DNA of 64,000 nucleotides from Odontocerum albicorne (Eukaryota; Arthropoda; Insecta; Trichoptera; Odontoceridae). The notes under the pieces are model-generated. The model had not been told where the DNA came from, made no database searches, and was given only the letters and a program-made list of their open reading frames with translations. The DNA lies in the NCBI GenBank assembly GCA_949825065.1, contig OX463842.1, forward strand, positions 48,467,436-48,531,435, in the 5' to 3' direction. Shown here piece by piece: positions 44,801-54,560 of the stretch. Numbering within the stretch: position 1 is the stretch's first letter; each line of letters starts with the position of its first letter. A program made the translations under genes and the position numbers.

Positions 44801-46424
44801 TTGAGAGGAATGGCGACTATGTCGAAAAATAGCTTACATATGTACTACGGTAACCACGTAATTTTTTTGTTTAAATAAAAAAAATTGTAACCTACAAAAA
44901 TTCAGTACACTTACTTTCTGGACTTACCTAGTATGTGTATATATGTGTATGTTTGTGTGTATATCATCATCATCATTGTCAACCAGAGTCAATCTACTGC
45001 CCTCCAGGTCAATCCACTGAAGATCTCCACAAATTGACTCCAAATAGTTCGGTTTTTTGCTCGTTGATGCCACTTTGATGCCATGATTTCATCTATCCAG
45101 CGTACCTTCGGTCTTCTTCTGGACCTTTTTATGCCTCTTGGGTACCATTGGATTATTTTGGATGTCCATCGGGAGTCTTAAATTCTAGCTACGTGTCCTG
45201 CCCATTGCCACTTAATTTTCTTGCACACCTTTAAAACGTCTTCTACCTTTGCTATATTGCGAATCCGGGTGTTTCGTTTATGGTCTCTTTTAGTATATCC
45301 CAACATGCATCTCTTCATGCCCCTTTATGCGGTCTGGATCTTTTGTGTGCTCTTTACTGTGAGCATCCATGTCGCAACCATACGTAAGTGGGTACTGGGA
45401 GAATACACTGGTTGTAGACTTTTCGCTTCAAAGATATTGGGAGGTGACTTTTGTGTGTATAATAAATGTATGCATAAACATAATTTTATATATTTTTTGT
45501 ATTTTACATAATTTTTTTTAATGTTAACATTTTTTGAAATTTTCAATGTAATTGGGCTAAGCCTGTATTAAGAAAATAGATAAATAAATGTTTGGAAAAA
45601 CAATGTATGATTAAATAAGGAATGAATATATTTAGAAAGAATGTGTATTAATATGAAACGTAATAATTTTTCTACTACTTTTTACCTAAATTGTTTGAGT
45701 GCTTTGTATGGCGTTATTATGAAGATGGAACAAAATAAGTTGTTTTTTTCGGTAAATGGTGCTTTTTTTGCAATTGAAAAGCAAAAAATGTAATAAAAAC
45801 AAAAAATAGAAGATACGTACAATACCCGGCGGTAAGTAATATACATAGTTTGTAGATTGCACGATGCGCTAACAGTTTGACAGAGACGACACTCTACAAA
45901 CGATGTATATTACTTACCTCCGGGTACTGTACAGTGTACGGTGATAGTTAAATGTGGTCAAAACAATCCGTAAATATGATACGACACTCCAAGATGTTGT
46001 CCTGGGGGACGTAGTGAGGCACGGCCTGGGGGACGTAGTCCGGGGCAGAAGAGCATATAACCTGAGGACGAGGAGAGCTGACCCCAACAGTCTTCGCAGA
46101 CAGTGAGTTGGGATGGAGCCAGGGAGAAGACTCCAAGATGTTGTCCGATTTGGAAGACCAACTTCCATCAATGACGAGCAAATCAGACCTTGGATCCAAA
46201 ATAACAAGCACTTGATGACACAGGAGCCTATGCTCGAATCTCACGTTTGAGTCCGACGTTCTATGATAAAATACCAAATTACTTTTCAGACAAATCACTT
46301 TTTAAAATTGCCTTTTGACATTAATTCATTTCTGTTTTTTCTTTCAGCGGTTGACAACCTTATAGTTGAAGATAAGAAGCATTATCTCTTTTGGTTAAAA
46401 ACTGTGGTTTTTTTAAAAAGTTGA
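38859..46424 (+). CDS. Secreted DUF4430/transcobalamin-C-like protein, copy D
   Basis: Exons 38859-38898, 40296-40392, 43257-43471 and 46348-46424 give 142 residues; phases 1, 2, 1 and a 215-bp exon 3, as in A and B. Leader MKFATLLLILLTLG is shorter than in the other copies. Mature part: 'ISYTIWVDDDIIKQYSIKRM', then 'FFKTMQQAAEIDTRFKFVSI', 'GNFITKIGRYSQNPLIKKYW', MIYILNKRPDSDYPPGDESLSQFG and 'DNLIVEDKKHYLFWLKTVVF'. It is the most diverged copy: basic IKK replaces acidic EPEND before the KYW strand, and LSPLG becomes LSQFG. No cysteine in the mature part. The gene is stretched to 7.6 kb by minisatellites, LINE remnants and a mariner in its introns. AATAAA at 46446. Confidence 0.8.
38990..39200 (+). 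repeat. RTE-like LINE 3' tail in intron 1 of gene D
   Basis: 'gtatagctggattaagtgaa', 'gtatggatgtaaaataagag' and 'ttctttctgccaactgagt' follow the RTE tail pattern. 39201-39699 shows nothing recognisable. Confidence 0.55.
39700..40005. repeat. 39-bp tandem repeat, about 8 copies, intron 1 of gene D
   Basis: Unit 'aaaactccttaaatatttag' plus 'tgctacagtagtttcattc', one copy internally deleted near 39905. Confidence 0.95.
40603..41298. repeat. 32-bp tandem repeat, about 22 copies, intron 2 of gene D
   Basis: Unit 'gttagttatggttctcagat' plus 'ctctttcaaaat', very homogeneous (mainly an A/G variant at 'ctcaRatc'), suggesting recent expansion. It ends exactly where a LINE fragment begins. Confidence 0.97.
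41300..41750 (+). pseudogene. Jockey-like LINE C-terminus in intron 2 of gene D
   Basis: Open frame 41302-41733 encodes 'FRFLYLRECSFYLWVFTTRV' and 'ENIRFYVPDNYSRFSIRLAI' with an 'FYGMLLLNRAL' tail, the same C-terminal region as at 56586-57032 but another subfamily. Long and stop-free, yet truncated at its 5' end by the minisatellite. Confidence 0.75.
41990..42900 (-). pseudogene. Heavily decayed reverse transcriptase in intron 2 of gene D
   Basis: The minus strand carries scraps such as 'FCMTFIYLKNSFDLKCL' (around 42495-42445), recalling the 'MTFIDLxKAFD' RT motif, and 'SQYSRKAQEQVVKTTVAYHF' upstream. Many stops and frameshifts; family uncertain. Confidence 0.45.
42901..43256. other. Intron 2 of gene D: 3' part, nothing recognised
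   Basis: AT-rich, ending in the T-rich acceptor of exon 3. Confidence 0.5.
43920..43975 (+). repeat. LINE 3'-end scrap
   Basis: 'gagattgagcgcgttagaaa' then 'gcctcatcaacgtatttaag' is the reverse complement of positions 10-60, the tail of the Jockey-like LINE. Confidence 0.6.
43977..44931 (+). mobile_element. Internally deleted mariner in intron 3 of gene D
   Basis: Ends 'cgaggtaagtccagaaagta' and the complement of 'tactttctggacttacctag' abut TA on both sides. The N-terminal frame ('CKIRVVIRYLVWKGKPPVEV', 'GRTSVHDDQRSGRPSIVTDE') is joined in a different frame at about 44375 to the C-terminal half ('GVCLLHDNARPHTANATKEL', PDLAPSDYYLF, ending at 44832). The first catalytic D region is missing. 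A 'gacgaaattg' repeat at the join suggests microhomology-mediated deletion. The second and third catalytic positions are D and D, as in mariner DD34D. Non-autonomous. Confidence 0.9.
44950..45450 (-). repeat. RTE-like LINE fragment in intron 3 of gene D
   Basis: The minus-strand text (for example 'KGPEEDRRYAG*MKSWHQ') and plus words 'atccagcgtaccttcggtct', 'acgtgtcctgcccattgcca' and 'ggttgtagacttttcgcttc' are typical of degraded RTE ORFs. Confidence 0.55.
45817..45934. mobile_element. 118-bp foldback MITE
   Basis: Arms of about 40 bp ('gtacaatacccggcggtaag' and complement) surround ~38 bp; two mismatches. No coding room. Confidence 0.75.
45960..46210 (+). repeat. RTE-like LINE fragment
   Basis: 'gcctgggggacgtagtccgg', 'gagcatataacctgaggacg' and 'acccaacagtcttcgcagac' match 28200-28320 on the opposite strand; a 'ctccaagatgttgtcc' phrase occurs twice (45987 and 46131). 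Confidence 0.65.
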
Positions 46425-46445
46425 CGAGAAATATTATTGTATTTA

Positions 46446-46451
46446 AATAAA
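46446..46451 (+). terminator. Poly(A) signal of gene D
   Basis: AATAAA 22 bp after the stop codon. Confidence 0.55.
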
Positions 46452-46564
46452 TTCACGTTAAACATACAAAAAAAACATTTTTTTCTTCTTATGAATTGTG
46501 AAAACCTTGATAATTTTTATTTTCTAATACGTACATACGATTAGGATATTTTAGAGAGCAGATA

Positions 46565-46964
46565 GCTACATATCTTTCGTCTCCTCTACAACCACATACC
46601 TCATATAACTCTTTTCTCTGACTTCTAATATATTCTTCTTCCAAAATATCATTATTTTAATCCAACCCTGCTTTTCTTATCTTCCTCTACCATGCCTTCT
46701 ACCCACATTTTTCCTGTATATTTGTTTTGTTAATATTTCTCTATTCATTTGTTTTACATGCCCAAACTATCTCAGAGAGTTCTTCTACATCTAAACTTAT
46801 ATATTAGTCTTTAGTTTACATTCATACCTTACGACTTCATTCAATATTTTAATATATATTGTCCCCCCATGTATTCTTAACAGTACACACATTTCTATCG
46901 CATCAATTCTGTTCCTCACAGTCTGTTATTTGGTCCTTCAATTCACGTGCTCATTTTGATATAT
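46565..46964 (-). repeat. RTE-like LINE 3' fragment
   Basis: Reverse complement of the RTE tail: 'aatccaaccctgcttttctt', 'ttgttaatatttctctattc' and 'tacatgcccaaactatctca'. Confidence 0.65.
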
Positions 46965-47315
46965 TTTTTGCAAATATTCAAATACGCTTAATTTCAGTGT
47001 ATCCATAATATTAGATGTACAAATAGGCTTGATTTCGTTGTATCCACAATATTAGATGTACAAATAGGCTTGATTTCATTGTATCCACAATTTTAGATGT
47101 TCAAATAGGCTTGATTTTGTTGTCTCCACAATATTAGATGTACAAATAGGCTTGATTTCATTGTATCCACAATTTTAGATGTTCAAATATGCTTGATTTC
47201 GTTGTATCTACAATATTAGATGTACAAATAGGCTTGATTTACTTGTATCCACAATATTAGATGTACAAATAGGCTTGATTTCACTGTATCCATATTATTA
47301 GATGTACAAACAAAC
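46965..47315. repeat. 41-bp tandem repeat, about 8 copies
   Basis: Unit 'aggcttgatttcattgtatc' plus 'cacaatattagatgtacaaat'; variants alternate 'gatgtacaa' and 'gatgttcaa'. Confidence 0.95.
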
Positions 47316-47389
47316 GTTTTTTTGTTTATTTTATTTTTATGTCAGAACTGTTGTCTTCTGGAAATGTTAATTTTAATATTTAACACAAT

Positions 47390-47535
47390 TTTGAAAGAAT
47401 GAAGCGTAGAAAGTCAAATGAATCGTAAAAGGTTTAAGAGTGCAGAAATGGCTAGTAATGTGAGTCATAATAGAGAAGTTTGGTGCTTTATTCTCTCTGC
47501 TTATCGCAACATGGAAATGGTATATATATGTATAT
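47390..47535 (+). repeat. RTE-like LINE tail
   Basis: 'gaatgaagcgtagaaagtca', 'aatcgtaaaaggtttaagag' and 'ctctctgcttatcgcaacat' follow the tail consensus. 47536-47899 holds nothing recognisable. Confidence 0.5.
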
Positions 47536-47899
47536 ATGTTAAAAAAGGCAAATGTTGCAACTAAGATATAAATAGTACATATAAATTTGTCGGTAAATAT
47601 TCGGAATTTTATTCCCTTAAGACAGCGGCTCTCAAAATATTTCACCGGTGGATCCTTGGAATTTAGCTATATTGTTTCATCTTCTTCATGTGCCTTGTGC
47701 GGCTCCCCTGACATTAAAGATCACTCTTGATAAAATATATATCTGTTTGGCGGCATGAAGCAGCTCCTCAACACTCTGGTGAATGTCACGCGAATGGGCA
47801 GGTACCATTCGCGAATATTGCGTTATCAATACGGACTAAATTGTTATGGACTCCTTATTAATATAAATTTATTATGTATAATTATACATTTATAATTAA

Positions 47900-48338
47900 C
47901 ATTGTAATTTGTTTTATCAAACACTGTTTATTCCACTTTTTTGTAACGGTATAACCCTACCGGTTTCAAGGCTTTTACCTCATAATTAGGGGAGCACAAA
48001 CAAGACTGAATTATGTTCGAACTGATACCGAGATACACGCTTCTTACGGTGAATATTCGGGTTGAGGACTTTGGGTGGAGGGAGCTATGAGACAATCTCG
48101 GCGAGCAGCTGAGAAATTCTTGGGATATACCTATGTGTTTGCCAGATGTTCCCCTCGATGCACTGACTTTGACATCTCTAGGGCCTCTAATATATCCCAT
48201 TTATTTCCGTTACTACTGATATGTAAGAACTTGGCATCATCGATAGAAAATGTGTGGTTTTCACGGTTACGATGATTAGCCATTTCAGAATATTAAAAAA
48301 AGTGGAATAAACAATGTTTGATAAAACAAATTACAATG
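47900..48338 (-). mobile_element. Penelope-like remnant bounded by inverted repeats
   Basis: Inverted ends of about 42 bp at 47900-47941 and 48295-48338 ('attgtaatttgttttatcaa' and complement). The interior minus-strand text 'NHTFSIDDAKFLHISSNGNK' and 'MSKSVHRGEHLAN' matches the GIY-YIG C-terminal region at 18061-18480. Stops are frequent. One end is an inverted duplicate of the other, as in Penelope pseudo-LTR arrangements. Confidence 0.7.
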
Positions 48339-48469
48339 TCTTTAAACCTCCACAATGTTATTGCCTTAACTATACATAATATTATATATGAATAATTTAT
48401 AATTGAGTATAACAAATAAATAAAACAAATATAAGAATATACATTTTTTTCATAATTATTTTTTATTGT

Positions 48470-48905
48470 CTTAATGCAAGGGTGATGCTGTTATTAATGA
48501 TATATCGTCTTAATGCAAACAGCAAGGGTGATGCTGTTTTTTATTTTATATTGCCATAATGCAAGGGTGCTGCTGTTTTTAATTTTAAATAGTCTTAATG
48601 CAAGGGTGATGCTGTTATTAATTTTTTATCGTCGTAATGCAAGAGTGAAGCTGTTATTAATTTTATATCGTCTTAATGCAAGGGTGATGCTGTTATTAAT
48701 TTTATATCATCTTAATGGAAGGGTGATGCTGTATTAATTTTATATCATCTTAATGCAAGGGTGATGCTGTTATTAATTTTATATCATCTTAATGCAAGGG
48801 TGATGCTGTTATTAATTTTATATCATCTTAATGCAAGAGCGATGCTGTTATTAATTTTATGTCGTCTTAATGCAAAAGTGATGCGGTTATTAGTTTTTAA
48901 ATCAT
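48470..48905. repeat. 39-bp tandem repeat, about 11 copies
   Basis: Unit 'cttaatgcaagggtgatgct' plus 'gttattaattttatatcat'. The 5' units are more diverged than the 3' units. Confidence 0.95.
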
Positions 48906-49230
48906 TGATGTTGGCGACAATGTTTGAAAGTTGAATCCTACGATTTGACTCCAACTGCAACAGGTTTCCTTATTTATTTGTTACGTAGATGATAATTAAA
49001 TTTGCCTTATCTTTGAAGCTTATATTTTTTTTATTTTAAGGCGCTAAATATATATTACTGAAAAAATAGTGCAAAATATATTTTTTGTCATTCCATAATC
49101 AGAGAGATAAGTTATTATCTTTTGGTTGGATTGCCGATTATACGATAACAAATCGAAATTAATTCTAACAACTTTGACATTTCAAGTGGTTTTGAAAATT
49201 GTGCTCAAATAAAAAAAATTAAAATTAATA

Positions 49231-49279
49231 ATGTTTTATAGAAGTTTTCTTTTCTTCGGATTCATTTTTTCAACATTAA
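49231..49279 (+). CDS. Possible orphan exon 1 of a fifth family member (E)
   Basis: Encodes MFYRSFLFFGFIFSTL, signal-peptide-like, 49 nt ending in phase 1 at a strong donor (A|GTGAGT), the same length class and phase as exon 1 of A-D, and placed in tandem downstream of D. I found no convincing exons 2-4 before 64 kb. Either the gene is truncated, its other exons are too diverged to see, or this is chance. Confidence 0.3.
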
Positions 49280-49356
49280 GTGAGTAGATATTTGCAGTTT
49301 TTTAATGTTGTAAATAACGAGTGATAGGAAACAAAGGTAATGAGGAACTAAGGCAT

Positions 49357-49621
49357 ATATGAGTCGTTTAGTATTCAAAACAGCAATCTGTCGATTTTGC
49401 GTGAATTGAGTTAAAATCTAGGAAATGTTTCTATTGTAAAACTACACAATTTTAAATTGTTTACATGGTAACAAAAACAACAATAACCCTTGTATTGTTG
49501 TTTTTGTTACCATGTAAACATTTTAAAATGCGTAGTTTTACAATAGGAACATTTTCTCAGTGTCAACTCAATTCACGCAAAATCGATAGATTGCTGTTTT
49601 TGATACTAAACGACTTATATA
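49357..49621. repeat. ~130-bp-arm inverted repeat with 7-bp spacer
   Basis: Left arm to 49485 and right arm from 49493 are about 90% complementary ('ttacatggtaacaaaaacaa' at the centre). Spacer acccttg. It lies 80 bp after the possible exon E. Confidence 0.9.
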
Positions 49622-49624
49622 ATC

Positions 49625-50400
49625 TAACCGGACGGTATCAGAATCTGTTTAGATGATACTTCACAACAATTATGTATCAACTTTAATGTATAGAAGTGAA
49701 ACGTTGACGTGTGAAAGTGATTAGGGATGAATTTGAAAGATTGATGTATATAGAAGAACACTGAGAAGGTTTAGACGATGTTTAATTAATGAATGAAGAA
49801 ATACTATATAAATGTGCAGTTCAAATATGAGTGTAAGGTGTGGTAAAGAAAGACCAAGGAAAGTGTGGTTGTATCAAGTAAATTATATTTTGTAAGATAG
49901 AAATGTAAAAAGTCAGGGAATCGTATAGTTGGATGAGAAGGTGTATAAATGTAGAACAGGCAAAGAATGTGTGTTGATTCCTAATAAAGGTTTTCCAAGG
50001 TTGCTTTAAGTGTCCCGTGATTCTATCTAGAAGTACTAAGTTTATATGTACCCAATAAATATAGCCGTGCAAGGAATCACCCTCTGTTCTACATACCAAC
50101 GTACAGGACGAATATCATGGCTAAACACTCAGTCACGCGTGGTATGGAGATATTGAACCAACTGAATGACACTGTTGATATATTCTCGGCACCGACTAGC
50201 AGTATGAGAAGAATACTGGCTGATATTATTCCTAACGAATAAGCTAACGCTAGAAGCAGACCCTCTTTGTGTAACAGGAGAAATCCGTGCAAAGTGGATA
50301 AAATATATATATATATATATATATTGAAAAATCAGGTAGTCTGTCTTCTCTGCCTACCTCGACATTGAAATAGCGGGATGGTATGTTTATATGTATGTAA
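49625..50400 (+). repeat. RTE-like LINE with nested Jockey 3' end
   Basis: RTE sequence ('aaccggacggtatcagaatc', 'gtatagaagtgaaacgttga') runs to about 49980, is interrupted by the Jockey-like 3' end (49985-50301, same as 2346-2640, ending in an AT microsatellite to 50325), and resumes 'aaaatcaggtagtctgtctt' and 'ctctgcctacctcgacattg'. Order of insertion: RTE first, Jockey second. Confidence 0.75.
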
Positions 50401-50504
50401 ATAATGGACATAATTTTAGTTGGATAAGTTTTTCACCGCGTGGAATGGTTTATGAAGCCAAACTATCATAATCGCCAAACTATTGTATTGCATTACGCTT
50501 TCGT

Positions 50505-50700
50505 TGTATACAGTACAAGCTGGCGGGCTCATTGTCATGTGACAATATTTTCCAACCAAACAGAAGGATATTAAAGAAGCTTTACGTGAAAATCAGACAG
50601 GAATCAATTTAAAAAATATCTGGGTTCCAACAGGAATCGAATCCGCAACCTCCGGGCTGGGGGACAAGTGTCTTACAAACTAGGCCACGGAGATCATCAT
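50505..50700 (-). mobile_element. tRNA-derived SINE, second copy
   Basis: The minus strand has the same head ('atctccgtggcctagtttgt') and a mutated B-box (GATTCGATTCC), then the 'ctgtttggttggaaaatatt' tail. Older than the copy in gene B. Confidence 0.75.
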
Positions 50701-50737
50701 CTCACCATTGTGTGGTCGTCATCTCAACCATCTCATA

Positions 50738-51285
50738 AAGGATCTTTCAAATTGAGCGGTTTTTTTAATTGTTGAATAAAACACACATTTTGCTTTGATT
50801 TCAAAAAACTTTTTATTGATCATTGAAGTATAATGTATGACACTTAAACACAAAAAAAAAACAATATCCGCCAAATGTTCACTTCTTGCAGCTCCACAGA
50901 TGACCACTCTTTTGTCAAAATTTTCGATGACATTTTGGCATAATTGCGGTTCTAACTCACCAATAACGCGAATAATTTCGTCCTTCAGCTCAGGAATTGA
51001 TAAAGGGGTAATTTATATAGACCTGTCTTTTCATGTAACCCCAGAGAAAATAATCCAACGGTGTCAGATCGCATGATCTTGGTGGCCAATTAACATCACC
51101 ATTTCCGGATATTACAATACATAAAATAATTCTCAATTTGAACGCGTTGTTGTATCGTATACGATTCCATTTTTATAAATGTTATACATTACACTTCTCA
51201 AATGTCACAAGACCCAGGCAAGTACGCGACACCATCTGTGTTTTATCCGAGTATTAAAAAAAACCACTCAATTTGAAAGATCCTT
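50738..51285 (-). mobile_element. Mariner-derived deletion element, copy 1
   Basis: Inverted ends 'aaggatctttcaaattgagc' and complement of 'ctcaatttgaaagatcctt', TA on both sides. The minus strand retains transposase C-terminal scraps ('CGAARSEHLADIVFF'); the N-terminal and catalytic core are gone. Same family as 58507-59005. Confidence 0.85.
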
Positions 51286-52279
51286 TATTAACAAAGTCGG
51301 TATTATGTGTAGTGTAGTGTTTGTGTGGTGTTCATATTCAAAAATACATTTTGAAAATACTTCTCAAGAAGGGATATCGTCAAAGGATTTGTGAAGTTGC
51401 TTATGTCACCTATATTTATTTAATTATTTGATTTAGGATCTACTTAATATTTTACAACAATGACAATAGATTGAATTGAAACATTACTCAAGAAAACATA
51501 CATTAATCATAAATTTAAAAAATAACAATTCATACTAAACAATACTATAACTGCAAAAAAAATAAAAAATTTAAAATTAAGAAAAAATACAGTATCTAGA
51601 ACCAAACAAGAAATATACTATAAATAAGACGAAATATTGCGTACTGCTTCAGGAATATACAAATTGCTAAAAAATCTTCAGCATAAAATCATATTTAATG
51701 TTTATTTTCGTGTACATTAAAAATGAGTATGGCCGTACGGTGTACGGCGAACGAATTTTTACCTCAAGAGAGTATGGACGTACATGGTACGTCCGATGTT
51801 TTTTTCCTTCAACACATGAATTTATCCATAAAACGGACAAGGTTCAAATGTTTTTATCTATTCAATTATTTTGTATATGGCGGCCGCAATTACCTTTTTT
51901 ATATTACTTACAAAATCAATTTTTTATTTTGCTAACAAAAACTCACTCGCTTAGAGGTTAAGAAAATTGTAATTTAGTAATTTTTGTTTTTTATGAATAA
52001 TGCGAAATTTAATTTGTATGGTGGCTATATTTTTGTGACTTTACTTTTCTGTGGTTAATAATGAAATGGATTCCCATATAGCTTACAAAGAATATTCTTG
52101 TTACTCACATAACATATTGATAAAATGAAATTGTTATACAACTTCCTTAAAATTTCCATAGATGGCAGTATTGATATATATTACGACTATTGATTGTTTT
52201 CTTGATTGATGTTACAATTGGATCGATTTTGTATGCCTCCAAGTTTTAAAAATATGTGTGGCGTGTGCAGCTTTAGGAA
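51286..52279. other. Non-coding, nothing recognised
   Basis: Around 51728-51795 two 'gagtatggMcgtac' words with nested palindromes (gtacggtgtac, cgtacatggtacg) occur; otherwise AT-rich without coding signal. Confidence 0.45.
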
Positions 52280-52544
52280 TCACTTAAAGAAAGGCAGCCC
52301 TTTTTGAGAGGTCTTATAAACATTTATGATGACGTATAAATATTACACACATATGGTAACTACACTACATCTTAAGCCGAATGTTACTATCACTTAAAGG
52401 AAGATCTTCCAATTTTTTTTGAAGTTCGCATTTCCTTGGTAAGTTATCTGCGATTTTCTTACAAAATTTGATTTTTTGAACAGATGCGGGGAAGTGCCTT
52501 ATCTAACTGGCGTGTAGCCATAGGAAACAAAATCAATGGGGCAC
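52280..52544. repeat. Dispersed repeat, reverse copy
   Basis: Reverse complement of 35560-35830 ('acatcttaagccgaatgtta', 'catttccttggtaagttatc', 'aacagatgcggggaagtgcc'). Confidence 0.6.
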
Positions 52545-53722
52545 TAAAATATGTATAGTGGAACCGAAGAGTGTCAAAATCTTTTAATATGATATTTCAC
52601 AATAGTATCATGGTGTCAACTTTCATATATAGAAGTGAAACGTGGACACGCAAAAAACTGATATAGGCCAAATAAATGTTGTAGAAATGCGTACACTGAA
52701 AATATTATGTGGGGTGAAACGTATGACAGAATATAGAATGAAGTGTTAAGGGATGAGTATGGACTTTAAGGCTGACATGTTAAGTAAGAAAATCAAGATA
52801 ACTTAGAGATGGTTTGGGCATATGGGACAAATTAATGAAGAAACATTAACAAAAAAAAAACAGATGCGTGAGACTCTCGCGCGGTAGAAGTGAAACTTTT
52901 TAGCTCCTAGGAAAAGTTGATTTTATGCATTGTTTTTTTTTCATTTGTTAACGATTTTTATTTTAGGATTAGGTAATGGTTATGTGGAATGTAATTCAAG
53001 AAAATCTCTCTTAATTAAATAAAAAAATATTATCTTTTATTTTTAATAATAAATAATAATAGTTTTTATAATAATATTGTATAATAAATTTTTAAATTAT
53101 ATTTTTTGATATTAAATATGTTAATATTTTTATGTTTTTATTAATTATTAAATTAATTACTTTAAAATAATTATTAAATCTATTAACATAAAAATAATAT
53201 ATAACAAAAAATAATATATTTTAAATTTTTAATAATAAATGATAATAATTTTAATAACAAATAATAATTTTTATAATAACATAATACAATTAATAATATT
53301 TATTATTATTAATTATTAATTTTAAAATAATTTATAATAATTTAATAATAAATAAAATATTTATTAATAATAAATAATAATAATATAATCCACCGTTTCA
53401 CTTTTCGTGACGTTCAAGACAATTTTTCCTACCGCGCCTATAGAAGTTTCACTTCAACAAATATATGTACCTATAGTGTAAATGTGAGTGTACCTATAGT
53501 GTAAAAGTATGTTTGAATCAAATGAATTTTATTGGAAATAATGAAACGTTGAAAGTTATAATTTTTTGGAGCTGTATAAGAAGGTGTATGAATGTAGAAG
53601 AGGTGTATAATATTTGTCGAGAAAGGAAAGACTGCCACTCTGTCCTCGTGCCTACCCGGACAAGGAAATGTCCCGTTCATCTCATGGTCATCGAGTATCT
53701 TATATAACTTTTGCTTTCACAG
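52545..53722 (+). repeat. RTE-like LINE interrupted by an AT-core element
   Basis: RTE text runs to 'gaagaaacattaacaaaa' (about 52853) and resumes at 'caaatatatgtacctatagt' (about 53457) through 'ctctgtcctcgtgcctaccc'. The intact order is visible at 10690-10760, which defines the insertion. Confidence 0.75.
52854..53456. mobile_element. AT-core element, copy 1
   Basis: Ends carry 'cagatgcgtgagactctcgc' with 'gcggtagaagtgaaact' and, inverted, 'ctaccgcgcctatagaagtt'. Between about 52995 and 53390 the sequence is almost only A and T. Copy 2, opposite orientation, is at 63042-63880. Class unknown; no ORF. Confidence 0.75.
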
Positions 53723-54054
53723 ATGCCATTCTTCCTGTTCCACATACCGTCTTAATCATGTACTGGCTTATTTTCTTCGAGTCCACTTCTGTACTGATAA
53801 TGTCTATTTATATAGGTAAGTAAATAATTTTATCTGTAGTATAATATTAATATCCGCATTAGCGTTTTTCTGTCACTTGATTTGTAACTGGTTATTGATG
53901 CGACACATTGAATAAGATAATAAAGGGATACAATTAGATAACGACAGAGATGCTATCTCAAATAATAATAATAATAATAAAAGGACACTTTTAATAGCGC
54001 CATCTAGATGTCAGTCGCACCCACTAAGCCAAACTCTCCTTTAATTTAGAAATC

Positions 54055-54560
54055 AAAGATTTTCGAATCCAATAATATGGACCTAAAGCTCCGCAAGCAA
54101 TTGGTCAAAACATATGTCTGGAGTATTTTGATGCATGGTTGCGAGACATGGTGCATAGGCGAAAGAGATCGAAAAATATTGGAGGCCTTCGAGATATGGA
54201 CCTATAGACGAACCCTAAGGATTTCCTGGAGATACCATATTACAAATGACAAGGTTCTCAGCAGGATCGAAGAAACCAGGCACCTGTCAAACACCATATC
54301 GGAAAGGCGTGCAGAATGAATGGGTTATATGTTGCGACATGAAAATCTCCTGGATATCTCCTAAAATCTCCTAAAAAAATACTGGAGTGAATGATTAAGG
54401 GATCGATTAGCAGAGGGCGTCCTCGCCGAGAGTATCTGGTGAAAATATGCCACGATATGGACTGCATCTCCTATACAGAGCTCAAGAGGATCGCTGAAGA
54501 CCGAGCGGAGCGGAGGAGGAGTTGCAGAGCTTTGCTGCTAACCAATCCCCAGGACTGAAA
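54055..54560 (+). pseudogene. RTE-like LINE C-terminus
   Basis: Encodes 'DLKLRKQLVKTYVWSILMHG' then CETWCIGERDRKILEAFEIW and 'RTLRISWRYHITNDKVLSRI', a well-preserved RTE-clade region; frameshifts follow after 'SERRAE' (54319), with 'RGRPRREYL'-like text beyond. Confidence 0.8.

Noticed and set aside
44371..44832. Functional mariner transposase
   Set aside because: The 153-codon frame has two catalytic aspartates but lacks the first catalytic D and is out of frame with the DNA-binding domain.
51698..51961. Overlapping plus ORFs of 87 and 70 codons
   Set aside because: Two frames are open at once in AT-rich DNA, with no domain or leader; palindromic words here explain the composition.
53723..53815. 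Exon-like segment between a good acceptor and GTAAGT donor, considered as exon 2 of copy E
   Set aside because: Its length (93 bp) ends in phase 1 from a phase-1 entry, whereas all family exon 2s end in phase 2, and the peptide lacks the SYT.W..DD motif.
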